From: Molossus alvarezi
Taxonomy: Eukaryota; Chordata; Mammalia; Chiroptera; Molossidae
DNA: 64,000 nucleotides
Direction: 5' to 3'
NCBI GenBank assembly: GCA_037176705.1
Contig: CM073886.1
Span: 124,210,501-124,274,500, forward strand
Shown here: one piece after another, positions 1 through 12,377 of the stretch
How positions within the stretch are numbered: position 1 is the stretch's first letter
How the letters are laid out: the number at the start of each line of letters is the position of its first letter
The notes under the pieces: model-generated
Seen by the model: only the letters and a program-made list of their open reading frames with translations
Database searches by the model: none
Told to the model about the DNA's origin: nothing
Program-made: the position numbers and the translations under genes

Positions 1-29
1 CCTCAGCATTGGTACCACTAATGAGCTGG

Positions 30-450
30 GTCAACGCTACAAAATATTGTGAATATGCCCTCTTTTCTCCATCTTCTCAGCTATTACTCTGGACTATTTT
101 CCCATCTAACACTGAACCCATTATCCACAAAGTAGCCACAGTAACCTCTGAAAAATTCAAATCAAAGCATGTCTGTCCATCTCTCTCACACTTATGTGAT
201 CCTGTATACATCTACCTCTCTGACTTAATCGATCCCTCTAACTTCTCCCATGATGGTAGCCACACTGGTTTGCTTCATGCTACTTGAAGAGTCCAAGGTT
301 ATTTGTGCTTTATGGACTTTCGTGTTTATCAGCCTCCATCTAGAGCATCATATATCTATATTCTTTTAGTTCGCTAGATCTTATCTTAAATCTCACTTCT
401 TTAGTTTAGCCTTACCTGATACCCTGTCATAGTCAGAGTCCACCCAAGAA
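30..450 (+). mobile_element. L2 LINE fragment, sense, interrupted by L1
   Basis: This is a decayed relic resembling the 3' half of L2. Blocks such as 'gtagccacagtaacctctga', a later 'agccacactggtttgcttc', and a run resembling the L2 text on small-molecule-length 3' coding DNA appear in the L2 order. The right side is cut off by the antisense L1. The overlapping 92-codon frame at 9-287 has no recognisable domain and is not taken as a gene. Assignment is by pattern and edges are approximate. Confidence 0.5.
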
Positions 451-2266
451 GTGAAACCACTCATATATATATTTTTAAATCTTCATTGTTGAAAGTATTA
501 CAGATGCTTCTCCTTTTCCCCTCATTACAGATGTTTTCTCCTTTTCCAACCCCCTCCTGCCTTCCCCACACTATTGTCTGTGTCCATTGGTTATGCACAT
601 ATGCATATATATATGTTCTTTGGTTTATCTCTTCCTGCCTCCCAACCCCTCCCTCTGAGGTTTGTAAGTCTGTTCCCTACTTCCATGTCTCTGGATCTAT
701 TTTAATCATCAGCTTATTTTGTTCAATATATTCCATAAATAAGTGAGGTTATGTGGTACTTGTCTTTCTCTGACTGGCTTATTTCACTTAGCATAATACT
801 CTCCAGGTCCCTTCATGTTATCTCAAAGGATAAGAGATCTTTCTTTTGTACAGCTGCATGGTATTTCATTGTGTAAATGTACTACAACTTTTGTATCTAC
901 TCATCTACTGATGGGTACTTGGGCCATTTCCAGATTTTACCTATTGTAAATAGTGCTACTATGAAAATAGGGGTGTGCATATTCTTTCTAATTGGTTTTC
1001 AGGCTTCTTAGAACATATTCAAAGAAGTGGGATCACTGGGTCAAAATGGCAGGTTTTTTTTAAATTTCTTGAGGACACACCATATTGTTTTCCACAGTGG
1101 CTGCACCAGTCTGCATTCCCACCAGCAGTGTACTAGAGTCCCCTTTTCTCCACACCCTCACTAGCACTTGTTTGATGATTTGTTGATGGTGGCCATTCTG
1201 GCAGGTGTGAGGTGATACCTCATAATCGTCGTAATTTACATCTCTCTGATAAATGACATTGAGCATTTTTTCATATGTCTCTTGGCCAGTTGTATGTCCT
1301 CTTTGGACAAATGTCTATTCAGGTTCTCTGCCCATTTTTTAGTTGGATTGTTTGTTGAGCTGTATGAGTACTTTATATATTTTGGATATTAATCCCTTAT
1401 CCATTGTATCATTGGCAAATATATTCTCCCTTTTAATTTTTATGCTGGTTTCTTTTGCTGTGCAGAAGCTTTTTAGTTTGATGTAGACCCATTTATTAAT
1501 TTTTTTCCTTTGTTTCTCTTGCCCTAGTGTAATTCTAATTAGATTCTTAGGGTAGTTCTTAGTGTAATTCAATTAGATTCTTTCTAATTGGTGTTTCAGG
1601 CTTCTTAGAACATATTTGAAGAAGTGGGATCACTGGGTCATGATGTATCAATGAAAATTCTGTTACATGTGATGTCTGAGATTTTGCTGCTTACATTTTT
1701 TTTCTAGTATTTATATGGTTTCATGAGTGACATTTAAGTCTATTAGCCATTTTGAGTTTATTCTTGTGTATATTGTAAATTGGTGGTCTAGTTTACTTTT
1801 TTTTTTTTTTTGCATGTACCTGTCCAATTTTCCCAACACCATTTATTGAAGGGACTGTCTTTTCTTCATTGTATGCTCCTGCCTCCTTTGCCAAATATTA
1901 ATTGAGAATAATGTCTTAGGTCAATTTCTGGGTTCTCGGTTCTGTTCCATTGATCTATATGCCTGTTCTTGTGCCAGTACCAGGCTGTTTTGATTATGAT
2001 GGCTTTGTATTATAATCTGATATCTGGTATTATGATCCCTCCTACTTTGTTCTTCTTTTTAAAGATTGCTGTGGTTATTCAGGGTCTTTTTTGGTTCCAT
2101 ATAAACTTTTGGAGTATTTGTTCAGATATGTGAAACATGCCATTGGTACCTTAAGAAGGATTGCATTAAATCTATAGACTGCTTTAGGAGATGATGTTGA
2201 TTCTTCCAATCCATGAACATGGTATATGCTTTTATTTTTTAAATATCTTTCTCTATTTCTTTTTTT

Positions 2267-2480
2267 TGAAAATATGTTTTTATAGACTTTTTTAGAGAGA
2301 GAGGATGGGAGAGAGAGATAGAAACATTGATGTGAGAGAGATACATTGATTGACTGCCTCCTGCACATCTCTTACTGGGGATCAGTCCTGTGACCCCAGG
2401 CATGTGCCCTGACTGGGAATCAAACTGGGACTTCTCAGTCCATGGGACAGTGCTCAGTCTACTCAGCCACACCATCCAGG
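2267..2480 (-). mobile_element. Ves-type SINE inside the L1
   Basis: Antisense tRNA-derived SINE: T-rich tail, purine-rich 'agagagagag' body, 'gactgcctcctgcacatct', and a head complement ending 'tcagccacaccatccagg'. It is flanked by a direct repeat 'ctctatttctttttt' at 2251-2265 and 2481-2495, which marks the insertion and shows that it entered an L1 already in place. Confidence 0.9.
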
Positions 2481-2709
2481 CTCTATTTCTTTTTTCAATG
2501 TCCTGTACTTTTCTGAGATCAGGTCTTTTACATCCTTGGTTAAGTTTATTCCTAGCTATCTTAATTTTTTTGTTGTTGCAATGGTAAATGGGATTTTTTT
2601 TTAAAAAAAATTTCCCTTTCTGAGTGTTTATTATTGGTGCACAAGAATTCCATCGATTTCTGGATGTTAATTTTATATCCTACTACTTTGCTAAATTTAT
2701 TTATTAAAT

Positions 2710-3631
2710 CTAGTAGTTTTTTATGCAGTCTTTATGGTTTTCTATATACAATATCATGTCATCTGTGAATAATGACAGTTTCCCTTCCTCCTTTTCAATT
2801 TGGATGCATTTTATTTTTCCTTCTTTTCTGATTGGTGTGGCTAAGACTGCTAGTACTACATTGAATAAGAGTGGCAAAAGTGGACATCCCTGTCTTGTTC
2901 CTGTTCTTAAGGGAAATGCTTTTAATTTTTGCCCATTAAACATGATGTTAGCTGTATGTTTTTCATATATGGCCTTTATTATGCTGAAGTATAATCCATC
3001 TGTTCCCATTTTGCTTAGAGTTTTTATAAAAATGTGTGTTGAATTTTGTGAAATTTTTTTTAGCATCTACTGATATGATCATATTTTTATCTTTCATTTT
3101 GTTTATGTGGTGTATCACATTTATTAATTTGTGACTATTATACCAGTCCTGAATCCCTGGGATAAATCTCACTTGGTCATGGTGAATAACTTTTAAAATA
3201 TATTGCTGGATCCAATTTGCTAATATTTTGTTGAGGATTTTGGCATCTATTTTCATCAGGGATATCAGCCTGTAATTTTCTTCCTTTGTAGTGTCTTTAT
3301 CAAGTTTTGGAATTAGGATTATGTTGGCCTCATAAAAAGAGCTTGGAAGTCTTCCTCTTGAATTTTTTGGAATACTTTGAGGAGAACAGGTGTTGGTTCT
3401 TCTTTGAATATTCATTAAAACTCCCCTGTGAAGCCATCCAGACATGGGCTTTTGTTTTTTGGGGAGTTTATTGATTACTGCTTCAATTTTCTTAGTTGTT
3501 ATTGGTCTATTCAGGTTTTCTGACCTTTCCAGGCTGAGTTTTGGAAGATTGTATGATTCTAGAAATTTGTCCATTTCATCTACACTGTTCAATTTGTTGG
3601 TGTATAACCACTTATAAGTATTTGAAACCAA
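2710..3631 (-). pseudogene. L1 ORF2 reverse-transcriptase remnant, frameshifted
   Basis: Two overlapping minus-strand frames (3631 to 2963 and 3066 to 2710) together cover the fingers and palm of the L1 ORF2 reverse transcriptase. Recognisable blocks in order are '[13 protein letters not shown]', '[18 protein letters not shown]', '[20 protein letters not shown]', 'HDQVRFIPG', '[17 protein letters not shown]' and '[12 protein letters not shown]'. The catalytic block, normally F-A-D-D in L1, reads F-T-D-D here, with both aspartates kept. The frame changes between about 2963 and 3066. Endonuclease and ORF1 sequences are missing, so no functional protein is expected. Confidence 0.92.
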
Positions 3632-3644
3632 AATTTAATGCAAG

Positions 3645-4035
3645 TTTCTTTTTTCTTTTTTTTAAAAACAGATTTGGTGGAAGAACTGAGAAGCTAAGCA
3701 GGAGATCATAAAGAAACTAAGATTAGGAAGAGCAGAAAACCACTACCAACCTTAGGCTGGAGGGACAAAAAAAGAAAATATGTTTACTAAAGTCCAGGAC
3801 CACAGCAGAAGCTAGAACCACGTTAGAAATGACTGAGAGTCAGGGAGGAGATGTAGTTTCTGCTGATGACATCACTCAAGGCAAGGAGAAAGAAACTTCT
3901 TTCTTCCAATGCTCCAATCTATGTCAGTGGTAACATTGGTTAACATAGGAGCCTGTGGATTGTAACCTGCTGGTACAGAGCAACAGAACATGGGAGAGAC
4001 ATTCATCTGAATGGAATCAGATTAAATACGGGCAC
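3645..4035. other. Unassigned stretch
   Basis: Unique-looking sequence with no open frame of note and no repeat I can name. Confidence 0.4.
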
Positions 4036-4039
4036 ATTA

Positions 4040-4222
4040 CCCACCTTAGAGCAGTCCCGTCGCCAAGACACATCCTAGCCCATCGTCCTATTTCTTCACA
4101 GCACATGTCATTATAGCATAGTTTCTTATTTGTTAAGTTTCCTGTTATCTGTCTCTCTCTAGGTCATATGTAACACAGCATCTGGCATATTGTATGTGTT
4201 CAATAAATAATTACCAAACAAA
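4040..4222 (+). mobile_element. L2 3' end, sense
   Basis: The order matches an L2 terminus: 'ttcttcacagcacatgtcat', then 'acacagcatctggcatattg', then 'gtgttcaataaataa'. Confidence 0.5.
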
Positions 4223-4657
4223 TGAAAAGAAGAGAAAATTTTCTCTGTAAGATGACAGTAGAAAAGAAACAGAAAAGATTACTTTAATAATTTTCCAAGT
4301 GTGTACACAGTGTAACTAGAAATCAAATGATTAAACCTGGGTTAATCATTAAATCAGTAGTAGATATACATATTCCTTATGGATTCTCTACCTTAGGAGA
4401 GAGGGTGGTATCTCTACTTTTATATATTTTTTGAAGAGACTATTATAATGCTTTAAAAAATAAATACCTGTTGACTCAGTCCCAGAACTTAGTTCCTGTT
4501 TCCTTAGCCAACATTCTTCTTTAAGAAAAATGTTACTGAAATAATTAAAATATGTTTTAAAAATATTATAAAATAATTTTAGTTACAGGTAAATGTTTCT
4601 AAAATCAAGAAATGCTACAAAGACTTAAATATCTAAAATTGTTGAGTGCCTCCTTTT

Positions 4658-4885
4658 ATTTTTCAATCCTCACCCAACGATATATTTATTGATTTTAGAG
4701 CTAGAGGAAGGGAGGGAGGCAGTGGGGAGAGAGAGAGAAAGAGAGAAACATCAGTTGGTTGCTTCCTGTATGCACCCCAACTGGGGATCAAACTTATAAT
4801 CTACGTATGTGCCCTGACTGGGAATTGAACCTGCAGCCTTTTTGGTGTATGGGACGACACTCCAACCAACCAGGCCACAAGTTGG
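4658..4885 (-). mobile_element. Ves-type SINE, diverged
   Basis: Antisense SINE with the tail block 'tcctcaccca' (4668-4677), a purine-rich body, 'ggttgcttcctgtatgcacc', 'cctgactgggaattgaacct' (B-box complement), and an eroded head. Flanks share 'ctccttttatttttc' and 'ctccttttcttc', a probable degraded target duplication. It is more diverged than the copies at 15 and 30 kb. Confidence 0.85.
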
Positions 4886-4904
4886 AGCTTGACTGTCTCC
4901 TTTT

Positions 4905-5865
4905 CTTCAAGTCATCAATTTCCCTGATTAGTAATAAATACATTGCTGTATCAATGCTGTGCCTTTAGCATGCAGATCTCAGAGCACTGTACATATAGAT
5001 TATCATTACTTTTCTCCTATTTTTCATTGAGTGACACGAGATTTAAGAATACCAAAAGGTTTCTCTCAGAATTATAGCATCAGAGGACCAAAAGAACTTT
5101 AACAAGATGATCATATCCACCTCTTTTGCCTCTTAAATTATTGAGCTAAACAGGATTACATCTAAATCCACATTTGTTAATGGCTCTTGGGGATGGAGAT
5201 TGTTATGACCTCATTTAAATAACATTTACTGTTCATAACTGTTTCCTGATATGTATTCTATGTCCCTCACACTACAATTTAAGCCTATTTGATCTCACTC
5301 CTTCTTGACCTCCCATTAAAATACCTTATAAAATACCTTCAATTTTATATTGCTTTTTAATTTTTTCATACACAAAAATCTCATCTCTCAGATCACCAAT
5401 AAGAATTACATTGCTTTACGTAGTTTCACTTCCCTCCAGAATACAGGCTTAGGGATCAAGCTGATGGACTACTTGATAGACCTTTTGTAAACAGAAGTTT
5501 TGTAAAGGCATAGTGGTAAAAGCACTTAAGAATATCATATTTCATTCCCTTTGAAACTTCAAGGTTTGGTAATTGTATCAGGTGCTAAAACACTTCTATC
5601 ATTTCTCAATTATCAGCAAGATTTTTTTTTCTCAAATAATTAGGAAGGTTAAGACTGAATGGTAATGTAAAACTCTGTCGTGCTTGGTATTGCCATTCAT
5701 ACTGACACACAGAAGTCAATATGCATAAATACTCAAATACCTAGTTAAGTGACAATGAAAAAGGTTGTAATGTTAGAATCTATTTTGAGTGAAGAAACTT
5801 AATTGGTGAGTAATGTGCACATGTAATCTACACAATATTGGAGCATAAAGAGATTAAATAGTACT
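4905..5865. other. Unassigned AT-rich stretch
   Basis: No coding or repeat signal that I can support. Confidence 0.4.
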
Positions 5866-5869
5866 ACAA

Positions 5870-6107
5870 TGGTAATAATAATAAACCAACTTTCATTGAG
5901 TACTTATTAAGTGCCAAATATCTCTCTACACGCGTTAGCTTAGTTAATCTTCATAGTAACTCTCTGGGTTGGCACTATTATTATCCCATTCTAAAAAAAA
6001 GAAAGCTGATGTACAGAAATGTTAGATGTCCAAGAGCCTGCAGTTGGGAACTTGCAATGCTATGTTCAAACCTAAGAATGTGTGCTCCTAACCACTGAAT
6101 TATAGCT
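5870..6107 (-). mobile_element. MIR SINE, antisense
   Basis: Near full-length MIR pattern in reverse: 'attgagtacttattaagtgcc', 'ggcactattattatccca', a degraded core, then 'ctcctaaccactgaatta', which is the complement of the tRNA-like head. Confidence 0.75.
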
Positions 6108-6109
6108 TC

Positions 6110-6800
6110 TGTGGGTGAGCGGAAGGGGACTTTGATAGGAAGTGCCCAGGAAATGGCATATGGTGGTTCTGGTTTCAGTTCTCACTGGAAGAAGAAGTGA
6201 CTGGCTCACCACAGCGCACAGGAGACCGCGGCTCTCCCAGAGGAAGCACAGCTGCTGGGAGAAGGCTAGTGCGCACACCGCGCAGAGCAGCAAGCCACGG
6301 TCAGCATTTGCGGAACCTACTGGAGGGAAGCAGGATTTCACGAAGAGCTCAATTAATAAAGATGGGAGCTAGCCAGGACACGAGTACGAACCTAGACTTA
6401 CAACTAAGAGTCCTGAAGCAAGAAGTGGACATTCCAGCCTAAACCAGATATCGTACTGTGCATGTCACTGCATGCACACAGGAGAACATCACATAGGATC
6501 AAATGTTCCAGCAGCCGCCAGCCACACAGATGAAGTCTTATGACGAGGTGTTTAATGGAATACGTTGATGGTCTTCTAGAGATCACTGTTTATAGTTAGA
6601 AAACTAAAGTACATAAAATTCTGATTTGAGAGTATGGATGTAATTATTCTCAGTAAATCCATGAGCTTACAGAAATTCCACGTCAAAGAGTCCATCTATA
6701 CATTGTTAAATATGAGTTCCTGGATGGAAGAGTAGAGTAAACACATACTCTGATTCCAGAATTCTTTCAGTGTTGACAAGTTTAGGTGCAACATGGTATA
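6110..6800. other. Unassigned stretch with a small CpG-bearing patch
   Basis: The patch at about 6200-6310 has several CpGs ('gaccgcggct', 'gtgcgcacaccgcgc') and short overlapping frames on both strands (76-89 codons). None shows a recognisable protein family, and no paired start, intron or poly-A signal supports a gene. Confidence 0.35.
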
Positions 6801-6807
6801 CATATCT

Positions 6808-7043
6808 TTTTTTTTTTTATCCTCCCCTGAGGACAATTTTCCATTTTTTGTTCAGATAGAGTGGGAGGAAAAGAGAGAGAGACAAAGAAACATCGACGTG
6901 AAAGGGACACATCGAGTGGTTGCCACCTGTACGACCCAGCCAGGGTGGGGACCAACTGCAACTGAGGTACGTGCCCTTAGCAGGAACCTAACCCGGATCT
7001 CTCTGGACCGCAGGCTGATGCTCTAACTGCTGAGCCAAACCAG
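6808..7043 (-). mobile_element. Ves-type SINE, hairpin-tail subfamily
   Basis: Antisense SINE with a T-run, 'tcctcccctgagga' (6820-6833), 'gttcagatagagtgggagg', 'acatcgacgtgaaaggg', 'gaggtacgtgccctta' and a terminal 'tgagccaaaccagc'. It belongs with the copies at 15.0, 29.5 and 30.0 kb, judged by the shared 'cagatagagtgggagg' and 'cacatcgagtgg'. Confidence 0.92.
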
Positions 7044-7049
7044 CATTAT

Positions 7050-8380
7050 CACTTTTTTGTTAGCATTATCACCTGGCGTTATATTGAAAGCAAAAGCTTC
7101 AACAATTTCCTCAGCTATTAAATAAACATACATACAACCAACCATACATATATTCACACACTCATCTCTTCAATGCATTGCCCTTTCCCATTTGTCTCCT
7201 CAATTGTCAAAATCTTCCCATGATCCTGCTTCACCATACTGAATGAATATTAGTTTCTAATCTTCAATGATTTTCTGAAGATACAAAATCATGATATGTC
7301 TCTTAATCATCTCTCCTGCCTCCCAAACTTGTTCTTATTGTTTCTACCAGAAATGACCCACCAATTTTTAGAGTTCTGCAGATTTGGTTACTCTCCAAGG
7401 CCAAATCAAGTGCTCTTTCCTCAGATGATATTCTCCTCCGACCCCAACATCCTCATCTGTGTCCTCTTTTGGTAACTCCCGTGAATTTCACTTTGGCAAT
7501 TAGTCACGTGATGCCCTGAACATTGCTGGGTTTCATGGGTGTATGAATTGTCTGACAAATCAATCATCTACTTCTTGGACATAGGAACTGACTCTTAAAC
7601 TTCTTGCCCTCACAGAACTCCTAGGACAATTGCAGACATATAGCTGACTCTCAATGCTCAATTGTTTTCAATAAAATGAATTGAAAGCACTCAATTGTTT
7701 TACTTCAGACTTACTGACGTCAATAAGCAAATTATTTTTTAAGGGGGAAAACTGTGTATCAGAAAGAGTCACACTGTGGGTCACACTGTATATCAGAGTT
7801 AGAGTTCCCTCTATGAACTGCATGTTCAATCAGATGGATTGAGTATCTCCTCTTCTCTTTATGTGCTTTTTAATATGGGTAATTTATGTATCTCTAATGT
7901 TGGACAAAAAAAGCATTTTATTGTGAGAGAAATGGAGGAGAAAAGTCCTATTATCACAGAAGCAATTATTTGAGTATAAATGTATTTTTGTAATAGCTCT
8001 GCAGTTACATTTCTCACATAGAATTGATGTCTGTCAGCTTAAGTCCTCAATATCCAGAAATTGGCACAATTCAGTTTTCTTGGCATTGGTATTTGGGTTG
8101 GCAGCTTATTAGATAGACTGATGAGAAACAGTGAATGCAAAATACAAGATTCATTTAATGGGTTAAACTTGGTAGACGGACACCATAGTGATATGCCTCA
8201 GCCTCAGTCTCAAACATTCTCATTCATCTGGATAACTACAATACTTGTGATCCATCAACTATGAAGTTACCTAAAACCTTCTTCAACTCATTTGTGCTTT
8301 CAGACTCAACCACCTCTTGGAGTGATGACTTTATGACTAAAACAGCAGCCAGTATCTAGGAAATCCTTATTAGGGGCTCA
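7050..8380. other. Mostly unassigned; possible old L2 relic
   Basis: About 7330-7690 has the flavour of a very old L2 3' half ('catctgtgtcctcttttgg', 'ttgccctcacagaactcc'), but I cannot align it confidently. I see nothing in the rest, and no supported gene. Confidence 0.3.
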
Positions 8381-8384
8381 TAGT

Positions 8385-8560
8385 TACCTCTTCACAACAA
8401 CCCTGTGAAGAGGGTACCATTATTATTCTCTGCTAGAGATGAGGAAATTGACTCTTAGTTAGGTCCAGTTGCTTCACCAAGGGTACACAGCTAATAAGGG
8501 GTGGACCAGAACTCAGTTCTTCTGACTCTTTGAGGCCCCTAGACTCACGACCATCCCAAA
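8385..8560 (-). mobile_element. MIR SINE, antisense
   Basis: Core in reverse: 'ccattattattctctgc', 'gatgaggaaattgactc', 'caagggtacacagctaata', 'agaactcagttcttctgac'. Confidence 0.75.
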
Positions 8561-8699
8561 TTAATTTCTAACCTAGTGAATGACACACCACTCTTTCAGG
8601 TATGGGAACCAGAAATCCAGGAATATTCCTGATGACTCTCTTTCCTTCATCTCTCTGTCCTTTTGTTTATGATTTCACTTTCTGAATTTTTCTCAAATC

Positions 8700-9512
8700 A
8701 ATTCACTCCCCCATCACTGCAGTAATCCAAGTCACGGCCTTCTCTTACCTACACTGTTGCAGTAGATTCCCAGGTAGTCCATCTGTATTACTTGTAAACA
8801 CAATTCTGACTATGTTATCCTTCCCTCTGGCGTAAAGAGCACTCAGTGGTTTCCATTTGGCCTTAAGATAAAAACAAAACTTCCTGACTGGTGTTGGAGG
8901 TCCTGTCCCCTCCTGCTCAGATTCCGGTCCCATCTTGCACAGATAACGCTATTCTCTCTTCAGGACAACCACACCCAGACGTCCTGCCTTTCCTCACATG
9001 AGCCATGCTTCCTCCCTTGCACACGTGTTCCCTGGCATGTCTTTCCTCCTATTTACTGGTGAGCACCCCTCCAAAGTCAGCTGCACTTAGGGTTCCTCTT
9101 CCCTGACAACTCTACGTCATGTCCTGGTGTACACTCTCATTCATTCATTCATTCATTCATTCACTTATTTATTTGTTCATCTAATTCAACAACTATCTAT
9201 TGAGCAATTCCTCTGTGCTCGGCTCTGGGCCAGGCACGGGGACACAACAGTGAAACACAGCATCCGTGGTCCTGATCTCATTGTCCAAAGTAGAAATCAG
9301 AACACAAGCTTCTCTCCTTCCACAGGACGTATTACAGGCACAATCCGACACTTATTTTTATGATTATTAGGTTTGCACCTGTTTCCTATATAGGCCATAA
9401 GCTCCATACAGGCAAGGACTTTTCCTCCCCACTGATTTGTTTCTAGAACCCAGCACCCTATCTGGCCTATACAATAGGTGCTCAATAAATATAGATTAGT
9501 TGAATAAATTGT
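8700..9512 (+). mobile_element. L2 LINE, sense, with inverted L2 insert
   Basis: Sense L2 text runs from 'actgcagtaatccaagtca' through 'aagagcactcagtggtttcc' and 'ttccctggcatgtctttcc', then resumes at about 9330 ('acacttatttttatgatta') to the typical end 'ataggtgctcaataaatata'. An antisense L2 3' end lies between (about 9137-9310). Confidence 0.65.
9137..9310 (-). mobile_element. L2 3' end, antisense, nested
   Basis: It begins with an (ATTC)n run at 9137-9164, followed by 'caacaactatctattgagca', 'ctgggccaggcac' and 'acacaacagtgaaac', the complement of the L2 terminus. It faces the sense L2 end at about 9395-9512. Confidence 0.65.
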
Positions 9513-9519
9513 AGACACC

Positions 9520-10350
9520 TAGATCTAAATCTTCACATTAAAATTCATCTGCCACATATAGATTTACTAGCTCTTAAAATATTTATTTTCTCAGTTTTGT
9601 GATTTCATGAATCATAGTTTAATGTCCATCACAAAAATGGATTTTTAAGATTATTAATTTATTCCAGAGTATTTATTACTTACTAATCAATGCTAGTTTA
9701 TTCTTCTCTATACTCTCTCCAGCTATTAAATGATGTCATCTGTTTGGGGAAAGAGTCCTGAAGTACCTGGGAACATTATTTTCTGCGTGGTGGTGCCCAC
9801 TTATTCATAACACTGCATTTTCTATTTTGCTGCTTTTTCCAAAGTTTCTTGTTCACACCTAAACATTGTACCCAGTCTTAGTGACTAAAGTTGTAAAACA
9901 GATTTCAGAGCAGTTTTCAGAATTAAATATAGTATGCATACTTGTCACTTCTTTCCCTTTCTGGAAAAATTACCATTTCTCAATCTGTGTTCAAGGGCTC
10001 CTTGGTCAAATCCTACTGGGACACGACAGTCTGAACCCAGCAAAACAAGTGTCTTACTACAGCATGTTTAAGAGCCATTAACCTGCTACTTCACACCGAA
10101 TCTCAAGTGTGTGTGTGTGTGTGTTGGAGGGGGAAGCTATTCCATATTCAGTATGCCAGGTTTTTCCGAACACCTTTGGTGGTGGGACTTCTTTCTCCAA
10201 GAGTACTTCTCCAATGTGTTTATTTGGGAAATGTTACTCTTCAGTCAGCCTGACTCTAGATGTTGGCTAAAATGTCCATAGTCATTTGGTTGTTATTAAA
10301 AATTGAACTGCTTCTGTTTTCTCTGGAGGTCAACTGACTCCTGAAAAAAC
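9520..10350. other. Unassigned; short (TG)n run
   Basis: Unique-looking sequence. A short TG run lies at 10109-10124. There is no gene signal. Confidence 0.4.
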
Positions 10351-10354
10351 ATGT

Positions 10355-10640
10355 CATCTCAACTCAACAAAGGGTTATTGAACATCTGTTATCTGACCAT
10401 CTAGTGCTGGCGGCTCTCTTGACCAAGAAGACGACAGCAGCATTTCTACCCCTGGAGTGGGGAAGAAAAGGTAATTGGGACCGAGGCCCTATTATGTGCC
10501 AAGCTGCTGCAATGCCAACACACAGTGCCCATAAATGTGGAAATTATTATTCCTAATGATAAGACAAGGGGATCTCAGGGTCATCCAGCATGCAGATGAG
10601 GGGCTGGGAACCAAAGGGAGACCTCTTGGCTTCCAAAGCC
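10355..10640 (-). mobile_element. Old L2 and MIR relics, antisense
   Basis: 'caactcaacaaagggttatt' resembles an antisense L2 end. 'ccctattatgtgccaagctg' with 'gaaattattattcc' and 'atgcagatgagggg' resembles antisense MIR. Both are weak. The overlapping 68-71-codon frames are treated as chance. Confidence 0.45.
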
Positions 10641-11039
10641 TGTCTCCTGTTCTCTAGCCGTATCATCCCTGATTTACGTACAATCTCGTGTGAGAAATTC
10701 ACCAAAAATAGTGTGACTATTGTAGAAGTAAATGAGTCAAGTCCTATGGAATCCATCATAGTTGTTTGGTTGTTTCCAAAAGATGGTAATCTTTTCTTTT
10801 CCTAAACTGGGTTATCACCCAGAACTCAGTTTGGAAGGTAGGCCTTGGAGAAATATGTAACTACAACAACCTCTGCCTCCACTGCACTGTCTTTTTAAAA
10901 TAGATCATGAAATTTCCATTAATGCAGAAGTGAACTACGTCCGTTTCAGCAGAAATTCATAACTTGTGTTTGTGGTTTACATCGGTGGCAGATGTGACCT
11001 CCTTCCTGCAATCTGACAACTGGAAGGAAGTGAAGAGAT

Positions 11040-11375
11040 TGTCATGAGGTCCCTCTCATGCTCGACTAGGACAACTAAAGCCCAGGAAGAGTTAATGATT
11101 TGTCCAGAATCACATCGGAAAAAATTATACAAGCAAATATTCATAGTGATGCCAAAACTGTAACTCCATATATTGAGAATCTTACCAGATAACGGCCTTG
11201 ATAATGAATTTATTGTATATTATATATTATTCCTGTTTCAGATCAATTTCTGAGGCTCAGACAGGTTAAGTGACTTTGACAAGCCCACACAGCTCATAGG
11301 TGGTAGGTCCTGGGTTCAAACAGTTAGTCTGACTCCAAAGCTTAGGTCCATTCCACTATGCTGCTCTGTCTCCAT
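11040..11375 (-). mobile_element. MIR SINE relics, antisense
   Basis: The clearer copy is at about 11215-11375: 'ctgaggctcagacaggttaag', 'cacacagctcataggtgg', 'ctgggttcaaacagttagtctg'. A weaker piece, 'cccaggaagagttaatgatttg', lies at about 11080-11125. Confidence 0.65.
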
Positions 11376-11379
11376 ACCA

Positions 11380-12370
11380 TGGGCTCATCAAAATAAGCAA
11401 GAACATTTGGGGGCCCAAGAAAGCCTTGAAATCACCTCATTACCTAAGATATGAAGAAAAAAGGGCCTAGATTTTTAAAAATTGCCAGTGGTCATTGATC
11501 CAAGTGTATTCCCTTCACGTACCCACAATAAGAGGATGGATTTATTTCAGTGGTGATGACACAGCCTGAAACCATTTTGGAATTTTTCCTTATGCGATAA
11601 CTTTAAAATTTGCAGTGTGTTTTTTCCGAATAACTTCATTGGTGGTAAAACGTTTTCCTTTGAGAGCAGAGTTGTTTTCCCATTGTTTGGGATACAGCCT
11701 GGTGAGTGAGTGGGGATCAGGCTGGGTGCTCACAGTCGATGTCAGGTAATGAGGCCAGTTTCCACAGTGATGTCAGTGGAATCTAAGACTCTCAGATCTG
11801 CCGGGAATCTGAGTAGCTTTTAGACCCAGCCTGGGAGTGCTGTATGAAGACAGTAATTCAAAACAGCGACATGGGAATAAACACGTTCTTCAATATTCTT
11901 TATTTCAAGTGAGTGTGAGATTATGATGATAGTTATAATCATTTAATTATTTTTCATGGTATATAATTAGTTCCGTATTTTGAAATCTTAACCTATCTTT
12001 GAAGGCTCAGCTGCATCTTTGAATCAAGGCAACGCCCTACCAAAAAGAGTCTCTGGACCATCACAGTTTTAGTTCTCTGTTTCTCCAACTTCTTCAAGTC
12101 TAATCAATTACAACACTGTGGGTTTTTTCTTTTTTTTTTGGTGGTACACGCAAATAAATGGCATGTAATGTGTTCTAGTGTTCATTCTAAAAAGAGGCAT
12201 GAACAATTTTCAATGCATAGTGTCAAAATCTATAATTGCTAATTGTCAAATATTCTCTTCCTTTCTTTATTCTGTCAAAAGGACAAACGCTTCCTGTGAA
12301 GATTTTCTGAAACAAGTATTTTATCCTACTGGCACATAGAAATAGTGTCCTTATTTAGTAGGCTGACATT
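11380..12370. other. Unassigned stretch
   Basis: No gene or named repeat is visible. It includes a short T-run at about 12126-12139. Confidence 0.4.
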
Positions 12371-12377
12371 ACGTCTC

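Larger units (their letters stand above)
471..3640 (-). mobile_element. 5'-truncated L1 LINE, antisense
   Basis: The plus strand reads as the reverse complement of an L1. The L1 3' end lies at about 480 (T-rich tail, then 'gttgaaagtattacagatg'), followed by the 3' untranslated region, the end of ORF2, and the reverse-transcriptase region up to about 3630, where it stops. ORF1 and the 5' region are absent, the normal result of incomplete reverse transcription. An 8-bp match 'tgaaacca' at 452-459 and 3623-3630 may be the target-site duplication, but it is short. A SINE lies inside at 2267-2480, and a 62-bp stretch is present twice (981-1042, 1577-1640). The same L1 3' end recurs at about 39.1 and 53.2 kb. 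Confidence 0.93.

Noticed and set aside
2710..3631. Active L1 reverse transcriptase
   Set aside because: The reading frame shifts, ORF1 and the endonuclease are missing, and a SINE interrupts the element.
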